The notes beneath the pieces are model-generated. The model was not told the DNA's origin. It did not search any database and saw nothing but the letters and a program-made list of their open reading frames with translations. 64,000 nt of DNA, from positions 3,033 to 67,032 of the forward strand of contig JBJMJY010000002.1 in NCBI GenBank assembly GCA_045806105.1, in the 5' to 3' direction. The translations under genes and the position numbers were made by a program. Every line of letters begins with the position of its first letter. The first letter of the stretch is position 1. Below are positions 1 to 9,043 of this stretch, in pieces. Source of the stretch: AC-32 sp045806105. GTDB taxonomy: Bacteria; Actinomycetota; Thermoleophilia; Gaiellales; Gaiellaceae.

Positions 1-268
1 AGATCGCGATCAGGGAGGCGTCGCTGCCCGGGATCAGCGCGTCGTAGCGCCCGCTCCGCAGCAGCTCGCCGAGCTGGTCGACGAACGCCTGGACGTTCTC
101 CCGCACGTCCGGCAGGCGGATCCGCTCCGCGCAGGCGCGGGACCAGTGCGTTGCGGCCGGCCGGAGGCGCGAGACGGCGCAGGCGCGGTAGCCGGCGCTC
201 GTCAGGCCGCGGCACGCGCCGAGTGCGGCCCGCTCCTCGGCGTCCGTGACGACGACGCTGCCCTTCAC
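1..268 (-). CDS. ATP-grasp family protein, N-terminal part (cut by window edge)
   Basis: The 89 visible codons read VKGSVVVTDAEERAALGACR and continue into RLPDVRENVQAFVDQL. This is the pre-ATP-grasp fold of carbamoyl-phosphate-synthase-like ligases found in sugar and exopolysaccharide loci. The GTG start overlaps the TGA of the upstream beta-helix gene in a GTGA, so the two are probably translationally coupled. The ATP-binding and catalytic domains lie outside the window, so the substrate cannot be guessed. Family assignment is by pattern and fairly firm; the role in polysaccharide decoration is inferred from the neighbours. Confidence 0.7.
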   Translation of the reverse strand, partial: MKGSVVVTDAEERAALGACRGLTSAGYRACAVSRLRPAATHWSRACAERIRLPDVRENVQAFVDQLGELLRSGRYDALIPGSDASLIAI

Positions 269-1479
269 TGGCCCGCGCCTCCGGCCGGGTCGTGGTCGTG
301 CGTGACCGGCACGGCCGCCGCGCCGATCGCACCGAAGTCGTTGCCGTAGTAGGTGTTGTCGTTGCCGAGGTAGTCGCCGATCGCGGCCCACGCCTGGCCG
401 ACGAAGACGCTGCGGCGCACGACGGTGCGAGTGGTTCCCTCGTCGAGGTAGATGCCGACGTGCGTCGTCCGGACGTACGCGTCCTGGATTACGTTGTCGC
501 TGCTCGCCGGCTTGTGGCCGAGCGCGACGTTCGACCACTCGGCATTGACGCCCCGGCCGACGTTCGGCCCGATGCGCAGGCGCTGGAAGGTCGTCCCGGT
601 CGTGAAGTGCTCGACGTAGATCCCGACGGGCGCGCGGTCGATCGCCGCGTCGGCGACACGCGAGCCGCGGGTAGCGGTCCCGGTCCAGATCCCGGTGATG
701 CCGCAGCTGCGCACGCTGATCCGCCGCGCCGTTCCGGGGCTCCCGAGCCAGAGGCACGCCTCGGCGCGGCCGTTCGAGGAGCCGCGTACCGGCCGCCGGA
801 CGCGGGAGATGGAGAGATCGGTGACCGAGAACGGCGCGTTCGTCCGGTAGCCGACGTCGTTGGGGTCGACGACAACGCCGTAGCTCCGGAAGTTCTCCGC
901 CACGATGCGTCGCCCGACGAAGCCGCGCGCCTGGCGAACGAGCAGCCCCGTATCGACGCGCCCGTGGCCGTAGAGACGCGTGTCGAGCACCGAGGCGTGG
1001 GAGGCCGATCCCCAGACGTGAACGATCGAGCCGTCCAGCGTCTTGGCGCGGTCCCTGACGTCGAAGGTCAGGCCGCGGATCGAGGCACCGGCCGGGCCTG
1101 CATTTGCGCCCAGGACGAGTCCGGCCCTCAACACCGTGCGGCCGAGCCGTGCCGCGTAGAGCTGGTCACCGTCGCGGTCGGCGAACGGCCGGGGGTAGTC
1201 GTAGACACCGGGCGCGAGGACGACGACCTCGCGGCGCCCGTTCGAGAGCGCGGCGGCGAGCTGGTCCGACGAGGAGACGCGGCGAGCGCCCGCGGGAGGG
1301 GCGTACGGCCTGGGACGAGCGGGGCGCCGCACGACCGGGAGAGCAAGCTCGACGCTGGTCGTGCTCGGCGGCTGAACCGCCGGCTTGGACTCCTCGGCGC
1401 AGCCGGCCTGCGTCGCCGCGAGCAGCGCAAGCGACGCGATCACCACGGCTATGCCAAGGGACGTGACGCTTCTCCCCAT
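265..1479 (-). CDS. Secreted right-handed beta-helix (pectin-lyase-like) protein
   Basis: About 404 residues. The N-terminus has a charged start, a hydrophobic stretch (SLGIAVVIASLALLAAT) and then QAGC, a poor lipobox because the -3 residue is Gln, so either a lipoprotein or a plain secreted protein is possible. Residues ~70-400 carry short repeating beta-strand units (for example VRTTHVGIYLDEGTTRTVV) typical of parallel beta-helix proteins that bind or cleave polysaccharides. No catalytic residues could be assigned. Start chosen at 1479 because GGAGG lies 12 bases upstream; an ATG at 1488 would leave only three bases after it. It is divergent from the acyltransferase gene and overlaps the ATP-grasp gene by four bases. 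Confidence 0.7.
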   Translation of the reverse strand: MGRSVTSLGIAVVIASLALLAATQAGCAEESKPAVQPPSTTSVELALPVVRRPARPRPYAPPAGARRVSSSDQLAAALSNGRREVVVLAPGVYDYPRPFADRDGDQLYAARLGRTVLRAGLVLGANAGPAGASIRGLTFDVRDRAKTLDGSIVHVWGSASHASVLDTRLYGHGRVDTGLLVRQARGFVGRRIVAENFRSYGVVVDPNDVGYRTNAPFSVTDLSISRVRRPVRGSSNGRAEACLWLGSPGTARRISVRSCGITGIWTGTATRGSRVADAAIDRAPVGIYVEHFTTGTTFQRLRIGPNVGRGVNAEWSNVALGHKPASSDNVIQDAYVRTTHVGIYLDEGTTRTVVRRSVFVGQAWAAIGDYLGNDNTYYGNDFGAIGAAAVPVTHDHDPAGGAGQ

Positions 1480-2740
1480 GACGCCCATCCACCTCCCGGT
1501 GGGTAATTACCCATCCGTGACCGCACTCGTCTCCGAGCACGCCGCTGTTCTCGAGGCGACACGCGAGGACGCTCCGCTGAGGTTCGAGACCGTCGATTCA
1601 GAGGACGCGTTCGCGCGGCTCGGCGACCGGTGGAACGACCTCGTCTACGCGATGCCGCGGCCGAGCCCGTTCATGCTCCACTGCTGGCTGCTGGATTGGT
1701 GGCGCCACTACGGGGACGGGTGCCGCCTCGCCGTGGAGACGGCCTACCGGGGGGAGCGGCTCGTCGGCGCGCTCCCGCTCGTCACGTTCTCGCGCCACGG
1801 CCTCCGCGTTGCGACCTTCGTCGGCGCGCGGCAGTCGTGCCTCGGCGACGTTCTGCTCGCCGAGGGCGAGGAGAACGAGCTCGCCGAGGCGCTCGTCGAC
1901 CGGGCGCGGGCCTCGGAGCACGACTACGCCGACCTCTTCGGCCTTTCCACCGATTGCCGGCTCGCGTCGCTCGAGGGGCCGCGCAAGCTCCGGCTCTTCC
2001 AGCGGATCGAAGCCCCGGTGCTGGACGTCCGCGACGGGTGGGAGACGACGTACCGCGGGAAGACGAACTCGCGCAAGCGGGCGCACCACGGGCGGCGGCG
2101 GCGCCAGCTGGCGGAGCTCGGGAAGGTGGAGAGCGCCGTCGCGCGCACGCTCGACGAGCTGGAGCCCGCGCTCGAAGAGGGGTTTCGCATCCACGAGCTG
2201 CGCTGGCGCGGCCGTCCCGACGGCTCGGGCCTCGTGACCGCCACCGGGATGGAGTTCAACCGCGCGGCGCTCCGGGGCCTGGCCGAGCTCGACGCTACGC
2301 GGATCGTCTCGCTGCTCCTCGACGGAACCGCGATCGCCTTCGCCTGGTACTTCGTGGTCTGCGACCGGGCTTATCTCCACCGGCTGGCCTTCGACCCCGC
2401 CTACGCCCGCTGCTCGCCGGGGCTGATCAATGCGCTCGACACGCTCGAGATCGCTGCCGGCGAGGGAGCCACGCGGATGGAGTTCCTCGGCGGCGCGGAG
2501 CGGTACAAGGTTGAGCTCGCGGACCGCTTCGAGCCGCTGCACCTCGGGCTCGGCCTCCCCGGCAGTGCCGCCGGCCGCGCGGCCGCGAGCGGGCGGGCGC
2601 GGTGGCTGGGCCTTCGCCAGCGCGGGAAGAGCTCCGCGGTCGCGAGGAAGGTCTACTACGGCTCCGAGCCGGTGCGGCGCCGCCTGGCGCGGCGTCGCGA
2701 CGTGCTGCGGCCCAGCGGCGTCCGGCGCGCGGGGGACTAG
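1478..2740 (+). CDS. BioF2/CelD-like acyltransferase (GNAT fold)
   Basis: About 420 residues. The arrangement fits the Acetyltransf_6/CelD family used in exopolysaccharide or cellulose acylation: an N-terminal half with PSPFMLHCWLLDWWRHYGDG, then a GNAT-like second half with GTAIAFAWYFVVCDRAYLHR and a terminal ERYKVELADRFEPLH, the usual KxxL..E signature. The C-terminal ~50 residues are Arg-rich. The start is uncertain: ATG 1478 overlaps the divergent start region, and GTG 1517 (preceded by GGTGGG) is equally plausible. It is followed after two bases by the deacetylase gene, so they form one operon. Function is inferred from family and locus. Confidence 0.72.
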   Translation: MTPIHLPVGNYPSVTALVSEHAAVLEATREDAPLRFETVDSEDAFARLGDRWNDLVYAMPRPSPFMLHCWLLDWWRHYGDGCRLAVETAYRGERLVGALPLVTFSRHGLRVATFVGARQSCLGDVLLAEGEENELAEALVDRARASEHDYADLFGLSTDCRLASLEGPRKLRLFQRIEAPVLDVRDGWETTYRGKTNSRKRAHHGRRRRQLAELGKVESAVARTLDELEPALEEGFRIHELRWRGRPDGSGLVTATGMEFNRAALRGLAELDATRIVSLLLDGTAIAFAWYFVVCDRAYLHRLAFDPAYARCSPGLINALDTLEIAAGEGATRMEFLGGAERYKVELADRFEPLHLGLGLPGSAAGRAAASGRARWLGLRQRGKSSAVARKVYYGSEPVRRRLARRRDVLRPSGVRRAGD

Positions 2741-2742
2741 CC

Positions 2743-3657
2743 GTGTCCGGCACCTGGACGCGGCGGGGCGCCATTCCGGGCGTCGGCGCGACGCTCCCGC
2801 CTCCGGTGAAGGCCGGCGTCACGCGGGTGCGCTCGGCGTGGTGGCTCGTGCGGAGCCGCGGCGACCCGGACCGCAGCGGGATCCGGATCCTCTTCTACCA
2901 CCGCGTTTCGGACGACGACGACGCGCTGGCCGTCTCGCCGCGCCGGTTCCGCGAGCAGATGGAGCTCCTTGCGGCCGAGGGGTACACGGTGGTCGACCTT
3001 GCGGGCGCCGTCGAGCTGCTCGAGCACGGCATCCTGCCGCCCGAGGTCGTCGCCCTGAACTTCGACGACGGCTACCGCGACGTCGCTGAGAACGCGCTGC
3101 CGGTACTCAACCGGCTCGGGTTCAAGGCGACGGTCTTCCTACCGACGGGCGTGATCGACGGCACCGCCTCGTTCGCGTGGTACGCGAAGCAGCCGCCGCT
3201 CCTGGGCTGGGACGAGATCGCCGAGCTCGACGGTGCGGGGACGCTCACCTTCGAGGCGCACACCGTTACGCATCCGAACCTGCTTCTCCTGGACGACGAC
3301 GCGTCGCGCCGGGAGATCGCGCAGTCGAAGCTCGACCTCGAGGCCAGGCTCGGGCGGCCTGTCGAGGCCTTCTGCTACCCGGCCGGGCTCTTCGGTGAGC
3401 GGGAGCGGGCCTTCGTCGCGGAGGCGGGCTTCCACGTCGCAGTGACCTGCGAGCCCGGGGTCAACGTTCCCGGCGCCGACCTGTTGACCCTCCGCCGGCG
3501 CCAGATCGACCCGCGCGACCGCCGCATCGACTTCCGCGCGAAGGTGGGCGGCGGCCACGACACGCCGCTCCCGCTTCGCGGCCTCTACCGCCGCCTGCGC
3601 TACGGGGAGGGGTCGAAGCAGCATCCGCCGGCGACCGCGCTCAGCGCAGGTCGCTGA
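2743..3657 (+). CDS. Polysaccharide deacetylase (NodB-like, CE4)
   Basis: 304 residues. The NodB motifs are visible: LNFDDGYRD (motif 1, with the general-base Asp and the metal Asp), HTVTHPNL (motif 2, the H..xH metal ligands) and AFCYPAGLFGE (motif 3). This predicts metal-dependent de-N- or de-O-acetylation of an envelope polysaccharide. No signal peptide is obvious; a weakly hydrophobic N-terminus precedes IRILFYHRVSDDDD. The GTG start lies two bases after the preceding stop, and the TGA shares one base with the ATG of the ligase gene. The deacetylase family call is firm; the polymer it acts on is unknown. Confidence 0.88.
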   Translation: MSGTWTRRGAIPGVGATLPPPVKAGVTRVRSAWWLVRSRGDPDRSGIRILFYHRVSDDDDALAVSPRRFREQMELLAAEGYTVVDLAGAVELLEHGILPPEVVALNFDDGYRDVAENALPVLNRLGFKATVFLPTGVIDGTASFAWYAKQPPLLGWDEIAELDGAGTLTFEAHTVTHPNLLLLDDDASRREIAQSKLDLEARLGRPVEAFCYPAGLFGERERAFVAEAGFHVAVTCEPGVNVPGADLLTLRRRQIDPRDRRIDFRAKVGGGHDTPLPLRGLYRRLRYGEGSKQHPPATALSAGR

Positions 3658-4997
3658 TGGAGCTCGCGCCCGCTGCTCCCGCCCGCGCGCCGCGCGCCCT
3701 GGTGGCGGGCTGGTGGCTCGGAGCCGCGATCGCGACCACCGCGTTCGCCGGCGCGCTGACGCTGCTCCTCTACCGCAACCCGCCCAGCGCGCTGATCGTC
3801 GTCAGCTTCGCCGTGGTCGTCGTCGGCTCGCTGTGGCTGGCGATCGTCGCCTACGACACCGCCCTTGCGGTCGCGGTCGTTCTCCTGGCCGCGGTGCGCT
3901 TCGAGCCGGCGCCCACCGATGTGGTGTTCGCCGTGCTGATCGTCGTCGGGTTCGTCACGAGCCGCTTCCACCTGCGGCGGGTGATCCCGGGTGCGGTGCT
4001 GCTGGCGGGTGCGTACCTGGCGCTCAACCTGATCTCCGCGATCGCCGTCGCCGACGCACAGCGGGCGGTCTCGTTCTTCGCGATCACGTTCTACGTCGCG
4101 TGCTTCGGCCTCTGGCTCGCCGCCTACGTGACCTCGTCTGCGATCGCCGGCCGCATCACGCGCTGCTACGTCGCGGCCGCGGTCGCCTCCGCGATCGTCG
4201 CGACGCTCGCGCTGTGGGTCCCGTTCCCGGGACACCACCTGCTCACCCGCATCGGGCGCGCCGAGGGCCTGTTCAAGGACCCGAACGTCTTCGGGCCGTT
4301 TCTCGTGCCGGCGGCACTGATCGTGATGGAGGAGATCCTCACGCCGCGCCTGTTGCACGGTCGCCGCTGGACGAAGGTGCTGATGTTCCTGGCGCTCTCG
4401 CTCGGCGTGCTCTTCTCGTACTCGCGCGCGGCCTGGCTGAACCTCGCCGTCGGGCTGCTGGTGGTGCTCGTGATCGTCAGCTTCCGCCGTGGCGGCGGCC
4501 GTCGCGCCGCCCAGGCGCTGGCGATCGTGGTACTCGCGGTCGTCTCCGTCGGCGCGGCCGTCGCGTTCTCCGGCTCGCTGTCGTTCCTCGAGCAGCGCGC
4601 GAAGGTGCACCAGAGCTACGACACGGGTCGGTTCGGCGCCCAGTCCGAGAGCATCACGTGGGCGATGGAGTACCCGTTCGGAATCGGCCCGGGGCAGTTC
4701 GAGGGGCGCGCCCACATCTCGGCGCACAGCATGTACGCGCGAACCCTCGCCGAGGAGGGGATCCCCGGGCTGATCGCGATCCTCGCCCTGATGCTCGCGA
4801 CCTGCGGCTGGGCGCTGCGGAACGCGATCCGGGGGCACGACACGTACGGGATCGGCTCGGCGGCGCTGCTCGGAGCGTGGCTCGGGATCCTGCTGAACGG
4901 CGCGTTCGTCGACACGCTGCACTGGCGGCACCTGTGGTTCGTCGCCGCCCTGATCTGGGCCGGCGCCTCGCGCTTCCAGAATCGCGCGCCGGACTAG
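3657..4997 (+). CDS. O-antigen ligase/polymerase-like membrane protein
   Basis: 446 residues with about 10-12 hydrophobic segments. The Wzy_C-type loop is near residues 320-370 (AMEYPFGIGPGQFEGR, then HISAHSMYARTLAEEGIPGL), the extracytoplasmic loop of WaaL/Wzy proteins that carries the conserved His. It also has GLFKDPNVFGPF, typical of the family. It likely polymerises or ligates lipid-linked oligosaccharides made by the neighbouring glycosyltransferase and flippase. It ends flush against the convergent chain-length gene (TAG at 4995-4997, opposite stop at 4998-5000). Ligase and polymerase cannot be separated from sequence alone. Confidence 0.82.
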   Translation: MELAPAAPARAPRALVAGWWLGAAIATTAFAGALTLLLYRNPPSALIVVSFAVVVVGSLWLAIVAYDTALAVAVVLLAAVRFEPAPTDVVFAVLIVVGFVTSRFHLRRVIPGAVLLAGAYLALNLISAIAVADAQRAVSFFAITFYVACFGLWLAAYVTSSAIAGRITRCYVAAAVASAIVATLALWVPFPGHHLLTRIGRAEGLFKDPNVFGPFLVPAALIVMEEILTPRLLHGRRWTKVLMFLALSLGVLFSYSRAAWLNLAVGLLVVLVIVSFRRGGGRRAAQALAIVVLAVVSVGAAVAFSGSLSFLEQRAKVHQSYDTGRFGAQSESITWAMEYPFGIGPGQFEGRAHISAHSMYARTLAEEGIPGLIAILALMLATCGWALRNAIRGHDTYGIGSAALLGAWLGILLNGAFVDTLHWRHLWFVAALIWAGASRFQNRAPD

Positions 4998-6485
4998 CTA
5001 GGCGCCACCGTCGATCACGACGTGCCCGAGGACGGGCGTGTCGACGAGGTCGAGCTGGTTCCGGAGCTCGACCGCGTCGCTCGGGTGCAGCCGGTCCGGC
5101 CGTGACACGACGATCACCGCATCGGCGTGCTGCGCCCACGCGCGCGACTCCGGGTAGCCGACGAACGGCGGGCCGTTGAACACGATGCACGTGAAGCCGG
5201 ACTGGCCGAGCTCGGCGAACAGGATCCCGAGCGCGTCGGGGGTCACGAGCGCGGGCGAGGCGGCCTCCCCGGCGCCCAGCACGGCGAGGCTCCCGGTGCG
5301 CCGCGGCGACGCCGACGTGGGCGGCTCGACGATCATCTCGCCCGCGGCCTCGCTGTCACCCTGGCGCGCCGCCGCGAGGATCTCGGCGAGCCCCGGCGCC
5401 GGCTCCATTCCGAACAGCTGCTCGAGCGCCGGGCGCCGGAGGTCGGCGTCGACGACGAGCGCGGTCTCGCCGGCCTGTGCGAGCGCGCGGCTCAGCCCGG
5501 CGGTGGCCTGGGCCTTCGCCTTGTCCGCGGAGGGGCTCGTCAGCATCAGGATGTGCTGCCGCCGCGGCGGCAGCTGGGCGGCGACTACAGCTGCGAGCGC
5601 GTCGTATGCGTCCCGCTCGCGCAGCGCGGCCTGCGGGTCGCGCAGGTGGCGTCGCGCCTTCGGGATCTCGGTGAGGATCGGATAGCCGGTCAGCCGCTCC
5701 AGCTCCCGCGGCTCGCCGATGCGCGGCGCGATCCGCTCGCGGCCGAGCGCGACGAGCATCGCGACGAAGAGCGCGGCGACGAACGCGAAGGCCGCGTTGC
5801 GCACCGGGCGCGGCGAGTCCGCTCGGCTCGGCGGGTGGGCAGCGTCGGCGAGCTGCAGCTCCGAGCCCGCGGTCGCCTCGCCCAGCGACAGCTCGCTCAG
5901 CCGCTCGCGGATGAGCGCGATCTGTGCCTTTGCCCCCGGCGTGCCCTTCAGGGCCGTGATCGTGGCCTTCAATCTCGTCTCCGCGGAGCGAATACGCGTG
6001 AGCTCAGCGGCCCGCTCCCGGACGAGAAACGCGCCTGCAACGACGTTCGCGATCTGCGCCGCGCGCTTCGGAGTCGAGGCGGACGCTGAGATCGTGACGA
6101 TGTTGGCCGTCGGGTCGACCGAGGCCTGGATCTTGCCTGCGAGCGACCCGACGGTCTCCCCTGGAAGGCGGCGGGCGCTGCGCGCGAGCACGTCTCGCGT
6201 GACGAGCAGCTTCTGGATCGTGGCGAGCTGCCGTTCCGCGTCCGTCGTCGTGGCGAGGCTCTGCCCCTCGTCGAACAGGATCGTCGAGTGGGCGCTGTAC
6301 GTCTTCGGCAAGGCGAGCGACATCAGCAGGACGATCGCCGTGACGGCCGCGACAATCGCGGCGATCAGCAGCTTCGAGCGCCGCAGCGCGTTGGCGTAGC
6401 GGCCGACGTCGATCGGCTGCTCGGGTGGAAGGTCGAGCGCGTGGAGCTGGGAAACCTGGGCGGTCGGCTTGTGCTGCTCGATCAT
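4998..6485 (-). CDS. Wzz-like chain-length determinant fused to a degenerate BY-kinase domain
   Basis: 495 residues. The N-terminus is cytoplasmic. TM1 is near 36-60 (LLIAAIVAAVTAIVLLMSLA), followed by a Wzz extracytoplasmic domain and TM2 near 225-247. The C-terminal ~260 residues match the CapB/CpsD tyrosine-autokinase fold. The Walker A segment, normally GEGKS/T, reads SPSADKAKAQAT. Walker A' is intact (ALVVDADLRRP), while the Walker B-like segment reads FNGPP instead of the usual IDTPP. There is no Tyr-rich tail. It probably regulates polymer length as a structural partner without normal autokinase activity. ATG start; convergent with the O-antigen ligase gene. Confidence 0.82.
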   Translation of the reverse strand: MIEQHKPTAQVSQLHALDLPPEQPIDVGRYANALRRSKLLIAAIVAAVTAIVLLMSLALPKTYSAHSTILFDEGQSLATTTDAERQLATIQKLLVTRDVLARSARRLPGETVGSLAGKIQASVDPTANIVTISASASTPKRAAQIANVVAGAFLVRERAAELTRIRSAETRLKATITALKGTPGAKAQIALIRERLSELSLGEATAGSELQLADAAHPPSRADSPRPVRNAAFAFVAALFVAMLVALGRERIAPRIGEPRELERLTGYPILTEIPKARRHLRDPQAALRERDAYDALAAVVAAQLPPRRQHILMLTSPSADKAKAQATAGLSRALAQAGETALVVDADLRRPALEQLFGMEPAPGLAEILAAARQGDSEAAGEMIVEPPTSASPRRTGSLAVLGAGEAASPALVTPDALGILFAELGQSGFTCIVFNGPPFVGYPESRAWAQHADAVIVVSRPDRLHPSDAVELRNQLDLVDTPVLGHVVIDGGA

Positions 6486-6524
6486 CAGCTCACCTCCGAG
6501 GGAGCCTCGTGCAGGGGTCGCGAG

Positions 6525-7865
6525 TCAATTGGCGCCTCGCCGGGCGAGGGAGGCACGGGGAGCGGGCGCGAGCGTTCGCAGGACCGCGAAGTCGCCGGGC
6601 TGCGGAACGACGAGCTCGAGTAGGCGGAACGGTGCATGGCCGCGGTAAATCAAGACCGCGCACAACCCGGCGGCGAGGTATCCGGCGCTCGCCGCGGCCG
6701 CGGCGCCCGAGGCCCCGAAGGGCGGGATCAGCGCGAAGTCGAGGGCGATCCCGACGACGAAGCACGCCGCCGGCGGGATCGACGACAAGGTCGGGAGCGA
6801 CGACGCGATCAGCGCGTTGCAGAACACGATCATCGCCGTGAAGCCGATCAGTCCCGGCAGCAGCAGCAGGAACGGCGTCGCCGAGGCGTGGAAGGATGCC
6901 CCGAAGACGAGCGGGATGAGGGGCGGCACCACGGCGGCGCTCACGACGATGCACGCGAGCGTCACGTACGTGGCGGATCTGTACGCGCGCAAGGTCTGCC
7001 CGAGACGCGGCCCGGCCGCGCTGCGGGCGGCGAGTGGTAGCAGCGCAGTCGAGACCGCGCCCGGGAAGTAGAGAAGGATCTCCGAGAGGTTCACCGCGAC
7101 CACGTAGAAGCCGAGCGCGGTCTCCGACGCGAGCAGCGCGAGCAGGATCTGGTCGATGCGGAAGCCCAGCGAATCGGCGAGCGTCCCCAGCCACGCGCGA
7201 ACGCCGAACGAGATCGTCTCGTGGAGCAGGCCGAGGCTCGGCAGGCCGAGGCCTTCCCGCCGGATCGCAACCGTGAAGAGCGCGACCGCCCGCATGCCCT
7301 GCGTAGCCGCCCAGACGGCGACACCAAGCGCGACCGTGAGCCCAAAGGACGCCCAGAGGATCACGGCGAGCAATGGGTAGAGCCAGGACGTCACCGCGGT
7401 CACGAGTGCGTGCGTCCTGAACTGGCTGCAGCCGAGCATGAACCGGTATCCGGCGTCCGCCAGGCAGGCCGCGAGGATGCTCGCCGCCAGCACCGCAAGC
7501 TCGACCGCGCCGACGCCGTTCGGCCGCGCGGCCGGGACCAGCCAGAGCGTCCCACAGACGACGACCGCGCCCGCGAGGCCCATCAACGTCGAGAAGGCAA
7601 GGCTGTTCGTCAACAGCACGCGTCGCGACCCGGGCCGCCGCGCGGCGAAGACCACGGTCGCCTCGGTCACGCCGAGGCGCGCGATCCAGGCGGTCACAAG
7701 CGCCGTCACCGTGAGGAAGGCCACCGATCCGCGGCCAGACGGGCCGAGCGCTCGCGTCACCAGGAGCAGGCCGACGAAGAGCCCCGAGTTCCCGACGATC
7801 TGCGCCCAGAAGAGCAGCGCCGGTCCGCGGCTCGATTCCGGTTGTTCGTGTGCCTGGTCGCTCAC
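6525..7865 (-). CDS. Wzx-like oligosaccharide flippase
   Basis: 446 residues, overwhelmingly hydrophobic with about 12-14 predicted helices, of the MOP/MviN-Wzx superfamily. The N-terminus (PALLFWAQIVGNSGLFVGLL) and GLTEA-like segments are typical of polysaccharide flippases. It is expected to move lipid-linked repeat units across the membrane for the O-antigen-polymerase-like protein. Its GTG start follows the TGA of the glycosyltransferase gene with no gap, so translation is coupled. The family call is good; the cargo is unknown. Confidence 0.83.
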   Translation of the reverse strand: MSDQAHEQPESSRGPALLFWAQIVGNSGLFVGLLLVTRALGPSGRGSVAFLTVTALVTAWIARLGVTEATVVFAARRPGSRRVLLTNSLAFSTLMGLAGAVVVCGTLWLVPAARPNGVGAVELAVLAASILAACLADAGYRFMLGCSQFRTHALVTAVTSWLYPLLAVILWASFGLTVALGVAVWAATQGMRAVALFTVAIRREGLGLPSLGLLHETISFGVRAWLGTLADSLGFRIDQILLALLASETALGFYVVAVNLSEILLYFPGAVSTALLPLAARSAAGPRLGQTLRAYRSATYVTLACIVVSAAVVPPLIPLVFGASFHASATPFLLLLPGLIGFTAMIVFCNALIASSLPTLSSIPPAACFVVGIALDFALIPPFGASGAAAAASAGYLAAGLCAVLIYRGHAPFRLLELVVPQPGDFAVLRTLAPAPRASLARRGAN

Positions 7866-9041
7866 TCACGTCACTGGAAGCTCCGCGCGGCTGGGCCCGG
7901 CGGGCACGCCGTTGCGGGTTGCGAGGGGTTGGGGCTCGAGCAGCTCCGCCAGGCGGCGCGCGGCGTCGCCGTGGCGCCTGACCAGCTCGCGCGCGTTGGC
8001 CGCGAAGCGGTCGCGGTGGCGCTCGTACGACGCGGCCAGAGCGAGGATCGCCGCGGCGGCGGCGTCGGGATCGTCCGGCTGCACGCAGAACGGCCACAGG
8101 CCGCGGGTGTAGTAGCCGAGGGCGTCGCCGACGCGGGTCGAGACCACAGGAACGCCTCGCGCGAGCGGCTCGAGGATCGCGATCTGCGTCGCATCCCGCA
8201 GCGACGTCGAGAGGCAGGCGTGCGCCCCGCCCTGGACCCGCTGGATCTCTTCCCAGCTGCGGGTTCCGCATACCGCCAGCCACGCCCGGTCACGGGAGAG
8301 CTCCTCCAGCGCGCCGAGGAGCGGGCCGCTGCCGTAGAGCTCGAGCCTGGCCGGCCGCTCCTTCCGCACCCGCTCCACGACTTCGACCGCACCGAGCGGA
8401 TTCTTCTCGCCGTACAGCCGCCCGACCCAGACGATCGTCAACGGCTCGTCGGGGCCGAGCGGCGTCGGCGCGGGCGGAGGAAGCTCGCGAAGCGGAAACG
8501 GGACGTACGTCGCACCGACGCCGTAGCGGCGGCGGCAGCCGGCGACGCCGGCCCGGGAGAGGGAGACAGGCTCGGAGACCCGGAGCGCCGGCCGAGAGAG
8601 CAGACGCTCGAACAGCGAGCCGAGCACGCGGTGGTAGAGGAACGAGCTCGTCGAGAACGACGCGCCCGAGCCGTGCAGCACGAAGATCACGCGCTTTCCC
8701 CGCAGCCGTGCCACGAGCGCCGCCGCGTTCGGCAGCAGGTGGCGAGTCCCGTTCGCGACGACGACGTCGGCGTTGCCGACCTCCCGCCAGAGGGTGCTCC
8801 AGCCGTGGACCGGAACAGGCCACCCGCCGCGTCCCAGATAGCGGGTCGGGACAGTCGCGTCGGCCTCCGCGCGGCCGTCGCGCGGCCGGCAGGCAAGCAC
8901 GCGCACCCGCCAGCCCCGGCCGCGCAGGAGCCGGGCGGCGATTTCGACGAACTGCTCGATCCCGCCGCTGCGCGGGAGGACGAAGCTCGACACAAGGAGG
9001 GCGCGTGGGTGGGGCGCCGCAGCCCTAGCAGTGGCGTCCAT
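7866..9041 (-). CDS. GT4-type glycosyltransferase
   Basis: 391 residues from ATG 9041. A GT-B fold is indicated by an N-terminal Gly-rich segment (SSFVLPRSGGIEQFVEIAAR), the mid-protein IVWVGRLYGEKNP marking the start of the second Rossmann domain, and EPLARGVPVVSTRVG, a variant of the EX7E nucleotide-sugar site. It is likely a membrane-associated enzyme building the repeat unit. ATG 9041 is preferred over longer reads because homology-like sequence begins there and the upstream gene ends only three bases before it. Directly upstream of the flippase gene. Confidence 0.85.
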   Translation of the reverse strand: MDATARAAAPHPRALLVSSFVLPRSGGIEQFVEIAARLLRGRGWRVRVLACRPRDGRAEADATVPTRYLGRGGWPVPVHGWSTLWREVGNADVVVANGTRHLLPNAAALVARLRGKRVIFVLHGSGASFSTSSFLYHRVLGSLFERLLSRPALRVSEPVSLSRAGVAGCRRRYGVGATYVPFPLRELPPPAPTPLGPDEPLTIVWVGRLYGEKNPLGAVEVVERVRKERPARLELYGSGPLLGALEELSRDRAWLAVCGTRSWEEIQRVQGGAHACLSTSLRDATQIAILEPLARGVPVVSTRVGDALGYYTRGLWPFCVQPDDPDAAAAAILALAASYERHRDRFAANARELVRRHGDAARRLAELLEPQPLATRNGVPAGPSRAELPVT

Positions 9042-9043
9042 GC

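Noticed and set aside
292..1506. Long plus-strand ORF opposite the beta-helix gene
   Set aside because: Rich in Arg/Asp/Ala with no domain pattern; an antisense shadow of a GC-rich gene with a signal peptide and repeat structure.
3600..4931. 443-codon minus-strand ORF opposite the O-antigen-ligase gene
   Set aside because: Composition (Arg, Glu, His, Gln runs) is typical of the antisense of hydrophobic genes, and the plus strand has clear transmembrane segments.
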